DNA from: Acetobacter ascendens
GTDB lineage: Bacteria; Pseudomonadota; Alphaproteobacteria; Acetobacterales; Acetobacteraceae
Assembly (NCBI RefSeq): GCF_001766235.1
Contig: NZ_CP015164.1
Span: 2,321,001-2,385,000 of the forward strand
DNA: 64,000 nucleotides
Reading direction: 5' to 3'
Made by a program: the position numbers and the translations under genes. This document shows positions 45,357 to 54,640 of the stretch, piece after piece (position 1 is the first letter of the stretch; each line of letters starts with the position of its first letter). The notes under the pieces are model-generated. The model saw nothing but the letters and a program-made list of their open reading frames with translations, had not been told where the DNA came from and searched no databases.

Positions 45357-46466
45357 ATGCGCGAGGTCACCCTGTTTTCTTTTTCTTTCCTGCACGGTCG
45401 CTCCAGCGGGACTCCGTCACCCCACTCTCAGAAACAAGAGCCTTCTGCCGGGACCATTTCCCGACGGAAAGCCCTATTGGCTGGGTTGGGCGGTGGCTTC
45501 ATCTCTCTTACCCCTCAAATGGCTCTGGCCCGGCCTACGCGTAAGCGTACGGTTGCACATACAGATGCCTTACGGGTCCTGACATTCTCGGGCAGGATTT
45601 GTGACATACAGAAAAAAATCCTTTTTGCCGGATATACGCACCAGACACATCACCGCATCACCACCTCTGGGTGGGATGGTTCTCTAACTGCCCTTCAACA
45701 GCAGGAAAAAGCCAACCCCAAACACTGGGCTGCGGTCATGATGGAAAATAGCAACCTTGCTATAGGTGGCACCGCAGGCTTGCTTGCCCCCCTGCCTGAA
45801 GATGCAGCACAACCCAATTATTCAACCAGCATTGATTACGCCATTGCGTGGGATAGCTCACGTTTTGACACCCCCCCCAACTGGGCTGATTTTTGGGACG
45901 TTGCGCGCCATCCGGGACGGCGCAGCCTGCGACGTGACCCTCGCACCACGCTGGAAATTGCCCTACTGGCTGATGGCGTGCCATCTGAAATGGTGTACCG
46001 CACACTCAACACCCAAGAAGGGCTAAGGCGCGCCTTTCGGAAACTAGATCAGCTGCGCCCTTATATTGTGTGGTGGTCTACCCCCGAAGAAGCCGGACAG
46101 ATCTTAAAAAGCGGCGGCGCCCTTATGGGGCTTGCGCCTACGGGGGAAATGTTGAACTCAGCCAGCGGAGATACCAAACGGTTTGGTATCTGTTGGCAGC
46201 AACGCCTACAAGTGCGTTACGGATGGGGCGTGCCACATAGTTCTGCCACCACAGATGCCGCACTCAGTTTTGTATCATGGCTTGATCAAGCCCAGCAGCA
46301 GCAAGCTTTTTCCAACGCATGGCCATCTCTGCCATCCATGAGAGATATGGCAGTGGATAACAACTTACGCCACTTGGCTGCTCCGCTTGTTGTTGATGAT
46401 ATCTTTTGGATAAATCACTTAAACATCATTGCAGAACATTTTGAACAATGGGCACTCCGCAAGTGA
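45357..46466 (+). CDS. Extracellular solute-binding protein (PotD/FbpA-like), Tat-type signal
   Basis: 369 residues. A twin-arginine-like signal SRRKALLAGLGGGFISLTPQ starts near residue 35; an ATG further downstream than 45357 is not evident before it. The mature part follows cluster-D binding proteins: RVLTFSGRICDIQKK, then SIDYAIAWDSSRF, then PPNWADFWDVARHPGRRSLR and DPRTTLEIALLADG. Relatives carry polyamines, iron or phosphonates in the periplasm; the ligand is unknown. It overlaps the next gene by 19 bp. Confidence 0.8.
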   Translation: MREVTLFSFSFLHGRSSGTPSPHSQKQEPSAGTISRRKALLAGLGGGFISLTPQMALARPTRKRTVAHTDALRVLTFSGRICDIQKKILFAGYTHQTHHRITTSGWDGSLTALQQQEKANPKHWAAVMMENSNLAIGGTAGLLAPLPEDAAQPNYSTSIDYAIAWDSSRFDTPPNWADFWDVARHPGRRSLRRDPRTTLEIALLADGVPSEMVYRTLNTQEGLRRAFRKLDQLRPYIVWWSTPEEAGQILKSGGALMGLAPTGEMLNSASGDTKRFGICWQQRLQVRYGWGVPHSSATTDAALSFVSWLDQAQQQQAFSNAWPSLPSMRDMAVDNNLRHLAAPLVVDDIFWINHLNIIAEHFEQWALRK

Positions 46467-46885
46467 TCCCTTCTTTAATGCATATCCCATTGCCTTATTC
46501 CTTTTTATGGGGATTTGCCTGTATCAGCATAGCAAGCATATTTCTTGTATTTGTTCTGCTCATGCTGGCATTTGCCACACATGCTGGGCGCATTTTTTAT
46601 ATTTCGTTCTTTATGTTGTTCATTCCAACATCAGTTCTTGGTATTTTTTTGCCTGTTGTTATCAACACACCTTATACCCCCTTTTTACAGGGGATTTTAA
46701 GCCTACCTCTGCTTGCCTTATGGCCGCTTGCTAAGCTCGAAACCCTACCAGAATCATGGGGCGCGACAGCACGTGAATTAGGAGCCAACCAAAGCACATG
46801 CCTACAGCTCATTATCTGGCCTCTTCTTAAAAAGCCTTTAATTGCAAGCTTTTTTCTCTCCCTCTTTTTTGGCATCGCACAATGA
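46448..46885 (+). CDS. Truncated ABC permease-like protein
   Basis: 145 residues, about half a normal PotB/C-type permease. Hydrophobic spans (SFLWGFACISIASIFLVF; FYISFFMLFIPTSVLGIFLP; FLQGILSLPLLALWPLA) are followed by a segment resembling the cytoplasmic EAA loop (SWGATARELGANQSTCLQLI then WPLLKKPLIASFFLSL), which normally docks the ATPase. The frame ends in a 4-bp overlap with the next gene. No second permease gene is present. It could be an eroded transporter part or a repurposed membrane partner. Confidence 0.7.
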   Translation: MGTPQVIPSLMHIPLPYSFLWGFACISIASIFLVFVLLMLAFATHAGRIFYISFFMLFIPTSVLGIFLPVVINTPYTPFLQGILSLPLLALWPLAKLETLPESWGATARELGANQSTCLQLIIWPLLKKPLIASFFLSLFFGIAQ

Positions 46886-47337
46886 CAGCACCTTTTTGGG
46901 AAACAACCCCACTTACAGAAATGACCACAGAGCAATGGGAAAGTCTGTGCGATGGATGCGGGCGCTGCTGTTTGCACAAACTGCGTGATGATGACACAGA
47001 AGAACTGCATTATACGTCTGTTGCATGTCGCCTTCTGGATGTTAAAACCTGCCAATGCACAGATTACGCACAACGCCGCCGCAAAGTACAAGATTGCATT
47101 ACCTTAACACCAAAGATGATTCCTGAACTCGATTGGTTGCCACCAGACTGCGCATATCGCCGCCTATCAGAAGGGCGTGGCCTGCCACAGTGGCACCCGT
47201 TACTGACACATACTTCTCAATCAGTTATCACTGCTGGTGAATCTGCCGCAGGACGCTGCATAAGTGAAAGACGCGCAGGCGCACTGGAAGATTACATTGT
47301 CAGTTGGCCCGGCCTTCCTGCTGAGGAATCTCACTAA
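46882..47337 (+). CDS. YcgN/UPF0260 family cysteine-cluster protein
   Basis: 151 residues of the YkgJ/YcgN cysteine-cluster type: WESLCDGCGRCCLHKLRDDD then ACRLLDVKTCQCTDYAQR, KVQDCITLTP and LPPDCAYRRLSEGRGLPQWH. Eight conserved cysteines suggest a metal or Fe-S site. Function unknown. The start overlaps the permease-like gene (ATGA). Confidence 0.9.
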   Translation: MTAPFWETTPLTEMTTEQWESLCDGCGRCCLHKLRDDDTEELHYTSVACRLLDVKTCQCTDYAQRRRKVQDCITLTPKMIPELDWLPPDCAYRRLSEGRGLPQWHPLLTHTSQSVITAGESAAGRCISERRAGALEDYIVSWPGLPAEESH

Positions 47338-47402
47338 AAACTTCTGTTTAGAAAGATGTTTTCTTGAATTGTAAAGAAAATCCCTCCTGGCCAGACACTG
47401 TT

Positions 47403-48080
47403 ATGTTGGAAGGGTATGGTGCTGCCAAAATAATCTGGCGTATTTCAACAAAAGCCAAACGCTGCATCATACGGATTTCTGCAAAAGAACAGGCGGTTCT
47501 TGTTACTTTACCAAAAAGATTCCCTTACACGCAGGCATTGATATTTGTGCAGAAACAGGCGCAATGGATTACAACACGCCTTGAAAAATTAGTGCAAACG
47601 CCGCGCTTTGCTATTGGCTCCAATATCCTCATTCAAGATAAGAACTATACAATTCGCCATGCACCTGACCACAAAGGCGGTGCATGGCTAGAAAATGATT
47701 GTCTGCTAGTAAGCGGAGATCCCTCTTTTCTTGCAAGACGCGTAGAAGACTTTCTTAAGCGACACGCAACAAAAGTTCTCACTCAAGAAATGCACCATCT
47801 AGCCCACACTGTTGGGCTAGCCCCTAAACGGTTAGATGTGCGCGATACATCAAGCCGCTGGGGCAGTTGTTCATCTTCTGGGCGTATAATGTTGTCTTGG
47901 CGCCTAATAATGGCACCATTTTTCGTGCGCCATTATTTGATTGCCCATGAATTAAGCCATCTGCAGCATATGAACCATAGTATCCAATTCTGGAAAATGG
48001 TCGACACATTAACCCCTCACAGACAGCAAGCAGAGAGTTGGCTGCGCCACTTTGGACCTATTTTACAAGCTGTTCGATAA
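47403..48080 (+). CDS. YgjP-like M48/DUF45 metallopeptidase-fold protein
   Basis: 225 residues from the ATG at 47403; a TTG at 47364 would add 13. Signature: SRWGSCSSSGRIMLSWRLIM and the zinc motif IAHELSHLQHMNHSIQFW (HExxH plus distal ligand). Family members are zinc metalloproteins of uncertain substrate. A second member of the same family is encoded at 53755-54483 inside the neighbouring island. The gene ends 71 bp before a tRNA-Leu. Confidence 0.85.
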   Translation: MLEGYGAAKIIWRISTKAKRCIIRISAKEQAVLVTLPKRFPYTQALIFVQKQAQWITTRLEKLVQTPRFAIGSNILIQDKNYTIRHAPDHKGGAWLENDCLLVSGDPSFLARRVEDFLKRHATKVLTQEMHHLAHTVGLAPKRLDVRDTSSRWGSCSSSGRIMLSWRLIMAPFFVRHYLIAHELSHLQHMNHSIQFWKMVDTLTPHRQQAESWLRHFGPILQAVR

Positions 48081-48151
48081 ACATGCTGTTGCAGTTATCT
48101 CCGACCATGCTAAAACGCTTTCAACCATCTCAGATACACCACTGTATCTGC

Positions 48152-48238
48152 GCGAACTTGGCGGAATGGTAGACGCAGGAGACTTAAAATCTCCAGCCTG
48201 TAATAGGCGTGCGGGTTCGAGTCCCGCAGTTCGCACCA
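48152..48238 (+). tRNA. tRNA-Leu (TAA), probable island attachment site
   Basis: Acceptor stem GCGAACT with AGTTCGC, discriminator A and encoded CCA (48236-48238). Anticodon stem GGAGA/TCTCC closes loop CTTAAAA giving TAA. A long variable arm (AGCCTGTAATAGGCG) and T arm GCGGGTTCGAGTCCCGC confirm Leu type. An integrase gene starts 76 bp downstream in the same direction, the usual arrangement for an element integrated at a tRNA 3' end. Confidence 0.95.
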
Positions 48239-48313
48239 CTAACCTATTGAAAATATTGAATAAAGTACCTGCTTGGCAGGACAAAAGGACCGTGTCCCGT
48301 TCACCTTCCCATA

Positions 48314-49614
48314 ATGGGAACCGACATGCTCCGTCTGCTTGGCTCACACTACCACTTCCGCCGTGCCATTCCCCACACCCTTCGCCCCCTGCTGGGCCGC
48401 ACAGAAATCTCGCTCTCTCTCCAGACCAACAGCAAACGGGTTGCACGCGAACGCGCAGCCGGGCTTTATGCCAGAACAGGACTGTTCTTTAGTAAAGCCA
48501 AAGCCATGTACGAAGACGCCTCTCCAGAAGAACTGAGAAAGCTTCTTGCCCACTATGAGGACCTCATACGCGATACAGACCGTATGATTGCTATTGAAGA
48601 AAAGAAAGTGAGACTCGAACGCACTTATGAAAAGGCAAGGCTCTACCTCGACAAGGCGCACAGCCTGAAGCAACTGCAAGAGTTTATTAAGATATCCAAT
48701 GACGGCATAGACAGGCTGATGGCAGGCTTCAAAAAACTGCACGCCACGGCCTCCAAGGACTATCTACGCAACGCCACAGAAAAAACCATGCTGCGCGAGC
48801 AGATTGCCAACCTGAGCAGCATCGTGGTGTCTATCAAAAACTCAGCGCAGGAAACGGAGGCCGCCTTCATGCCTGTGCAGGCGGAGCCCTCAGCCCGCAC
48901 AGCTCCCAACAAAGCCACACCCAACGCTAAGAAGACGACAGCGCCGACCATCACGGAAATGGCTGAGCAGTTCATTTACCGTGATAAAACCAAAAGCCCC
49001 GGCATTATTCGCGATACCGGCAAGACCATCGGTCTTTTTGTAGAAGCCTTTGGCGACAAGCCTGTTGACCAGATTACCGGCGGGGTGGCTGGGGAGTTCC
49101 GGGATATGCTCTTCGCCCTGCCCTCTACGCATGGCAAACATAAGAACTCTCCTGGCATTCATGACGCAATTGTGCGCGCCAAGGAGCAAGAGCTGGAAAC
49201 CCTCAGCGGTAAGACGGTCAAAAACCATTTCTCACGCCTCTCCGCCCTCTGGGGGCACCTGGTACAACGCGAAATCGTGACCCGTAATCCCTGGGCCGGG
49301 TGGAGCTATGATGTCACCCAGAAGATTGACCGCCGGGACTGGACAGACCTCGAACTAGCCCAGCTTTCCACAGCACGCTGGACAAGCACCACAACATCCT
49401 TACGCAGTTATGTCGGGATGATTACCATCGCCCTGTATACCGGCATGCGCCTTGGGGAACTCTGCAACCTGCGCACGCAGGACATTGTGACCGTCAATGG
49501 TATTCGCTGCTTCCATGTCCGCCCTCATCCGGAGGATAACTGGTCACCCAAAACAGCAGCCGGAACGCGGCTTATTCCTATCCATAGTCATCTTTTGCAA
49601 TGGGGTGTGCTCGA
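48314..49614 (+). pseudogene. Tyrosine-recombinase integrase, 3' end lost to IS1380
   Basis: About 433 native residues. The N-terminus (LRLLGSHYHFRRAIPHTLRP) is a DUF6538-like arm domain; a coiled-coil middle follows, then a SAM-like core-binding domain. The catalytic domain keeps the first Arg in LYTGMRLGELCNLR and runs to RLIPIHSHLLQWGVLD. It is cut there by IS1380, before the HxxR and Tyr nucleophile motifs, so it should be inactive. The frame runs about 12 codons into the IS. Confidence 0.88.
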
Positions 49615-51182
49615 CGCGGAAATCTCACAGAAGGGTTGTACATCGGGTTAGATTATGAAAAAGTCTGTTTTGTACAAAATAATTTTTCATAAGCAATAAA
49701 CGAACCCGATGCAGACAGAGTGTAGCGCAGGCGCGTATGAGTTTCCAGCCTCCTGTGGACGGCGTGTTGTGGCCCGTTTTGACGGGGGTCGCATGAGTTC
49801 GGATGGGGGCGTCATTCTGGTGAAACAGGCTGATGACATTCTGGGGCTCAGCCGCCGCTTTGCTGCCTGTTTTCGCGATAAGCGGCATCCCGGCTTTGTG
49901 GAATACCGGGTTGAAGACCTTGTCCGTCAGGAAGCCGGGCCAACTGTACGGCACTGGCAGGAAAATCCACGCTGAACCGGCTAGAGCGCAGTGGGCAGCA
50001 GGCAGATCGTTACTGCCGCATCATTGCTGATCATGAGGCCCTGGCTACCCTGTTCGTGACGCTTTTCATGGACCAGCATGAGCGCGCACCCGCCCGGATC
50101 GTTCTGGATGTGGATGCCACCGATGACCGTATCCATGGCCATCAGGAAGGCCGGGCCTTTCATGGATATTACGGCCATAACTGCTATCTTCCCCTGTATG
50201 TCTTCTGCGGGGACCATCTCCTCAGCGCTACCCTGCGCACGGCAGACAGGGACCCGGGGAAGGAAGCACTGGCAGACATCCGCCGGATCGTGGAGCAGAT
50301 CAGGAGCCGCTGGCCCCGGGTGCGTATCCTGGTGCGTGGGGACAGCGGTTTCGCCCGGGACAGTCTGATGACATGGTGCGAAGACAACCACGTTGACTTC
50401 CTGTTTGGGCTTGCAGGCAACACCCGCCTGTATGACCGGATTGCCTCTTTGTCCGCTGAGGTTCGTGACGAAGCCGCCACGACAGGCAAAGCGGCGCGCG
50501 GCTTTGCCTCCTTTGACTGGATCACAAAGGACAGCTGGACGCGCCGCAGGCGGGTCGTGGCCAAGGCCGAATGGCGCCACGGCAACCGCTATCATCGCTT
50601 TATTGTCACCACGCTACCGCAGGGAATGTCCGACCCCCGCCATCTCTACGAACAGATTTACTGCGCACGCGGGGATATGGAAAACCGCATCAAGGAATGC
50701 CAGATGGATCTGTTCTCAGACAGGACCTCGTCCCACACCATCCGGGCCAACCAGCTCCGGCTGTGGTTCTCGGCCGCAGCCTATGTCCTGCTGACCGCTC
50801 TGCAAAGACTGGCCCTTGGCCAGACCAGCCTGGAGACGGCGACCTGTGGCACCATACGCGCACGACTGCTCAAAATCGCGACACGTGTCACGCTCAGCGT
50901 CCGTCGGATTGTCCTGTCCATGCCGGACATGTTCCCCTGTCAGCATGAATTCGCCCTCGCTCATGCACGATTGCGAAGGCTCCGGCAGGCCATCTGAAGA
51001 AACAGACAGTGCACAGACCACATAGCTTCCACCAACACTGCCTTCTCAGGCCGTGACACCCTCACTGCGTTCAGAACCCGCCGCCAGAAGCAGAATATCG
51101 TCAATATTCCAGATCGGGCTCCTGTGGGATGACTGAATTCTACAAAATGACCCGAAATTGCCTCAAGTGTGAGAAATCCGCG
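49615..51182 (+). mobile_element. IS1380 copy 1 (internally deleted)
   Basis: The ends are inverted repeats: CGCGGAAATCTCACAG at 49615 and its partner ending CGCG at 51182 (reverse complement CGCGGATTTCTCACAC). Length is 1568 bp, exactly 97 bp shorter than copy 2 when that copy is counted to its full ends (1665 bp). The left flank is integrase ending TCGA and the right flank is hsdR starting TCAA, so there is no perfect target duplication. Confidence 0.85.
49709..50997 (+). pseudogene. IS1380 transposase, frameshifted by a 97-bp deletion
   Basis: The N-terminal 79 residues (MQTECSAGAYEFPASCGRR to VEDLVRQ) match the intact copy at 58925-60310. Then 97 bp are missing and the frame shifts into a short unrelated tail. 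The rest of the transposase stays open from about 50056 to 50997 in another frame. The deletion removed the DNA between CTGACGGAC and CTGACAGAC repeats (complement strand). It should not give active transposase. Confidence 0.92.
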
Positions 51183-53752
51183 TCAAGAACGCACCGCTTT
51201 CGGGTACCCAGAAAGACGCGCTGTTTGCCGATCGAAAGCCCCCGGCCCGGATATGGTTCGAGGACTGGGCCTCCCGCCCGCTGCATGTCACGGATCAGGA
51301 TCGGCTGCTGATCGGCCTACTCTCGCCCGAGCGTCTGCTGGAGATGGCGCGGTTCTTCACGCTGGTCGACCGCAAGGCGGGCAAGATCGTGGCCCGCTAT
51401 CAGCAGGTCTTTGGCATCAAGCGTCTGTTGGAACGCATCAAGTCCCGCCGCAGCGATGGCGGACGTGAGGGCGGCGTGGTCTGGCACACCACGGGGTCGG
51501 GCAAGTCCTTCACCATGGTGTTCCTCAGCCGCGCCCTTATTCTGGATGAGGATCTCAAGCAATGCCGCATTCTGGTGGTGACAGACCGCAAGGATCTGGA
51601 ACGCCAGTTGAGCACGACCTTCTCCATCGGCGGCGAACTGGCGGACAAGAAGGACAAGGAAGAGGCACTGGCCACATCAGGTCGCCGTCTGGCGCAGCAG
51701 ATCGGGCATGGGCAGGAGCGGATCATCTTCTCGCTCATCAACAAGTTCCACACCGCCACCACTCTGCCCGAATGCCATAACGACAGTGCAGACATTATTG
51801 TGCTGGTGGATGAAGGCCACCGCAGCCAAGGCGGAGAAAACCATGCCCGCATGAAGCACGCTTTGCCCAATGCAGCCTTTATTGCCTTTACTGGCACACC
51901 ACTGCTTAAAGGTAGCGAGACCACCAACCGTTTTGGTAAAATTGTTCACTCCTACACCATGCAGCAGGCGGTAGCAGACGGCACGGTAACACCCTTGCTG
52001 TATGAAGAACGTAAGCCTGACCTTGATGTCAATGACCGCGCTATTGATGCTTGGTTTGAACGCATTACGCAGGGGCTAACAGAAGAACAAATAACAGACC
52101 TTAAAAAACGCTTTGCCCGTGCTAACCAGGTTTACAAGGCCGATGACCGTATTCGACTTATTGCCATGGATTTAGCCACCCATTTTGATAATAACATTGA
52201 TAAAGACCTCAAAGGCATGTTGGCGTGTGACAGCAAACTCTCCGCCATACGCTACAAGCAGTATCTGGATGAGGTCGGGCTTTTTGAAAGCGCCATTGTT
52301 ATGAGCCCACCCGACACGCGAGAAGGCCATACAGAAGTTGACGAGCGCAAACAGCCCGAAATTCAAACATGGTGGAAAAACAATGTCGGCACCCAAAGCG
52401 AGGACGACTACACGCGCGGGGTTATTGACCGCTTTGAGAAAGACCCCGACCTCAAGCTGATTATTGTTGTTGATAAGCTGCTGACGGGTTTTGACGAACC
52501 CAAAAATGCCGTGCTCTATATCGACAAGCCTTTAAAGCAGCATAACCTGCTGCAAGCCATTGCCCGCGTAAACCGCCTGCACGACCAGAAAAAGCATGGC
52601 CTGCTTATTGATTATCGCGGCATTTTAGCAGAGCTGGACACCACACTGGCCCGCTATGACGAACTGGCCGCTGAAAATGTTGGTGGGTATGACCCCAAAG
52701 ACATTGCCGGGCTGTATAGCCAAATGAGCACAGAATACCGGGAACTCCCTGCCCTACACAAAGCCCTCTGGGCCATATTTGACGGCGTAAAGAACAAAAG
52801 CGACCCCGAGCAGCTGCGTACCGTGCTGATGCCGCGTATGGTGGAAGAACACGGCCAGATGGTGGACGTAAACCTCAAACGCCGGGATGACTTCTATGAG
52901 GCACTCACAAAGTTTGCCGCCTGCCTAAAAGTTGCCCTGCAATCCGTGGCATTTTTTGCAGATACCAGCTTTACCGAACCAGACCGCACCACCTACAAAG
53001 AAACACTCAAACAACTTACCAGCCTGCGCCAGATGGTGCTGCAAGATACAGGTGAGACCGTAGACTTTGACCACTATGCCGAACAGGTTAAAAAACTGCT
53101 CGACCGGCATGTGGCAGGCGTAAAAGTGCATGAGTCTGGCGGCCTGTATGCTGTTGGCAAAATGGGCCAAAAACCTGAAGACGAAAAACCAGAAAACTGG
53201 ACAGAAGAAAAAACCCGTAACGAGACAGACCTTATTCGCACCCGCATTACAAAGGTTATTGACCATGAGATGCAGGATGACCCCTATGCCAAAGAGGCCT
53301 TCTCCGCCCTGCTGCGCAAGGTTATTGAAGAAGCAGAAAGCCTGTTTGACCACCCTTTAAAGCAACTCATGCTGTTTAAGGAGTTTGAGGAACAGGTTAC
53401 AGAACGCAAACTCGATACTATTCCGGCAATTTTTGAAGGCCACCGCCATGCACAGGCTTACTATGGGGTGTTCCTCAAAACCTTTGCAGCAATTTTTAAC
53501 CATAAACAAACAGAAGAAGAGCAGCAAAGCTGGATTGATCTGGCCTTTCAAATTGACAGCATTGTCAGCAAAGCCGTGCGGGAAAACTCTCTGAGCCGTC
53601 CGGACATGGAAAAAACTGTTACACTGGCGCTCATCTCCCTTCTTTTTCCTGTTGGGCAAAAAATAGGATTTGGTCTGGATAAAATTACCGAAATTACCAC
53701 ACAGGTTATTCAGATTATGCGGGCAGGCCCTGCTGATACCTTACGCGGCTGA
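51183..53752 (+). pseudogene. hsdR: Type I restriction endonuclease subunit R, 5' end missing
   Basis: The frame is open from the IS1380 edge (VKNAPLSGTQKDALFADRK) to 53752, about 856 residues. The motor domains are intact: Walker A HTTGSGKSFTM, VDEGHRSQ (DEAH-type), AFTGTPL, then LLTGFDEPKNAVLYIDKP and QAIARVNRLHD. The N-terminal PD-(D/E)XK nuclease region is absent, replaced upstream by IS1380 and integrase. Without it, and with no hsdM or hsdS nearby, the system cannot restrict DNA. Codon composition looks clearly GC-richer before about 51770 than after. Confidence 0.88.
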
Positions 53753-53754
53753 GC

Positions 53755-54483
53755 ATGGCAGAGCGCATTTTAACCTATGGGGGAGACACTATCCGTGTGG
53801 AGTTGTTGCCACGCCCCCGCCTTGGCTCAACACTACGCCTTAAAGTCTACCCAGACCTGAGCGTGCAGGCTTTTGTACCTGAGGGAACCTCTGACACTGC
53901 TCTAGAGCAGGCGTTACACCAGAAAACCCGCTGGATATGGCAAAAACTGCGTGACTTCCGTGCTGTGCAGGAACAGGCCACACCACGCGCTTATGTGAGT
54001 GGCGAGAGCCATTTCTATCTCGGGCGACGGCATCTGCTTAAAGTGCACCATCAGCCTAACACCCCAGAAACCGTGCGTATGCTGCGTGGGCGGCTAGACG
54101 TTTGCGTGCAAGAGCCCCACCCCTTACGTATTCAAAAGCTATTAGAGCTTTGGTATTTTAAGCGGGCACAACAGGTGTTTCAGGCACGGCTGCAAGCCTT
54201 ACTGCCCTCCACATTGTGGGTTACACAGATCCCGGCCCTAAAACTTCAGGTTATGCAAACCCAATGGGGTAATTGTTCACCAGGCGGCACCATTACACTC
54301 AACCCCCATCCGGTCAAAGCGCCAAGAGACTGCATTGACTATGTGCTTTTGCATGAACTGTGCCACCTCAAAGAACGCAACCATAGCCCTGCCTTCTGGG
54401 CACTCCTTGAACGCGTTATGCCCGACTGGGAGCGACATAAGGTACGGCTAGACAATATGGCAGAACTGCTCCTCACACGCTGA
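53755..54483 (+). CDS. YgjP-like M48/DUF45 metallopeptidase-fold protein (second copy)
   Basis: 242 residues starting 3 bp after hsdR. The family core is MQTQWGNCSPGGTITLNPHP and zinc motif LLHELCHLKERNHSPAFW (HExxH). Such genes are commonly adjacent to hsdR in type I restriction loci, though their role there is unknown. It differs clearly from the chromosomal relative at 47.4 kb, so it travelled with the hsd locus rather than being a recent duplicate. Confidence 0.88.
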   Translation: MAERILTYGGDTIRVELLPRPRLGSTLRLKVYPDLSVQAFVPEGTSDTALEQALHQKTRWIWQKLRDFRAVQEQATPRAYVSGESHFYLGRRHLLKVHHQPNTPETVRMLRGRLDVCVQEPHPLRIQKLLELWYFKRAQQVFQARLQALLPSTLWVTQIPALKLQVMQTQWGNCSPGGTITLNPHPVKAPRDCIDYVLLHELCHLKERNHSPAFWALLERVMPDWERHKVRLDNMAELLLTR

Positions 54484-54495
54484 TGCGGCAGATAT

Positions 54496-54509
54496 GGGGG
54501 GGGGGGGGG
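54496..54509 (+). repeat. Run of 14 G residues
   Basis: An uninterrupted G14 tract 13 bp after the YgjP-like stop. Base composition changes visibly on its far side. Confidence 0.9.
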
Positions 54510-54640
54510 AGCGGAAGGTCAGTTATCGAGAAGGCATGACCGAAAGCGGGCATTCATTCGCGCATGCCTCAGACGAATTGAACTAACAATTGGCTTCCGA
54601 CGCCCCGATCTGAAACTCTGAATATCTGTTCTGACGGCGG

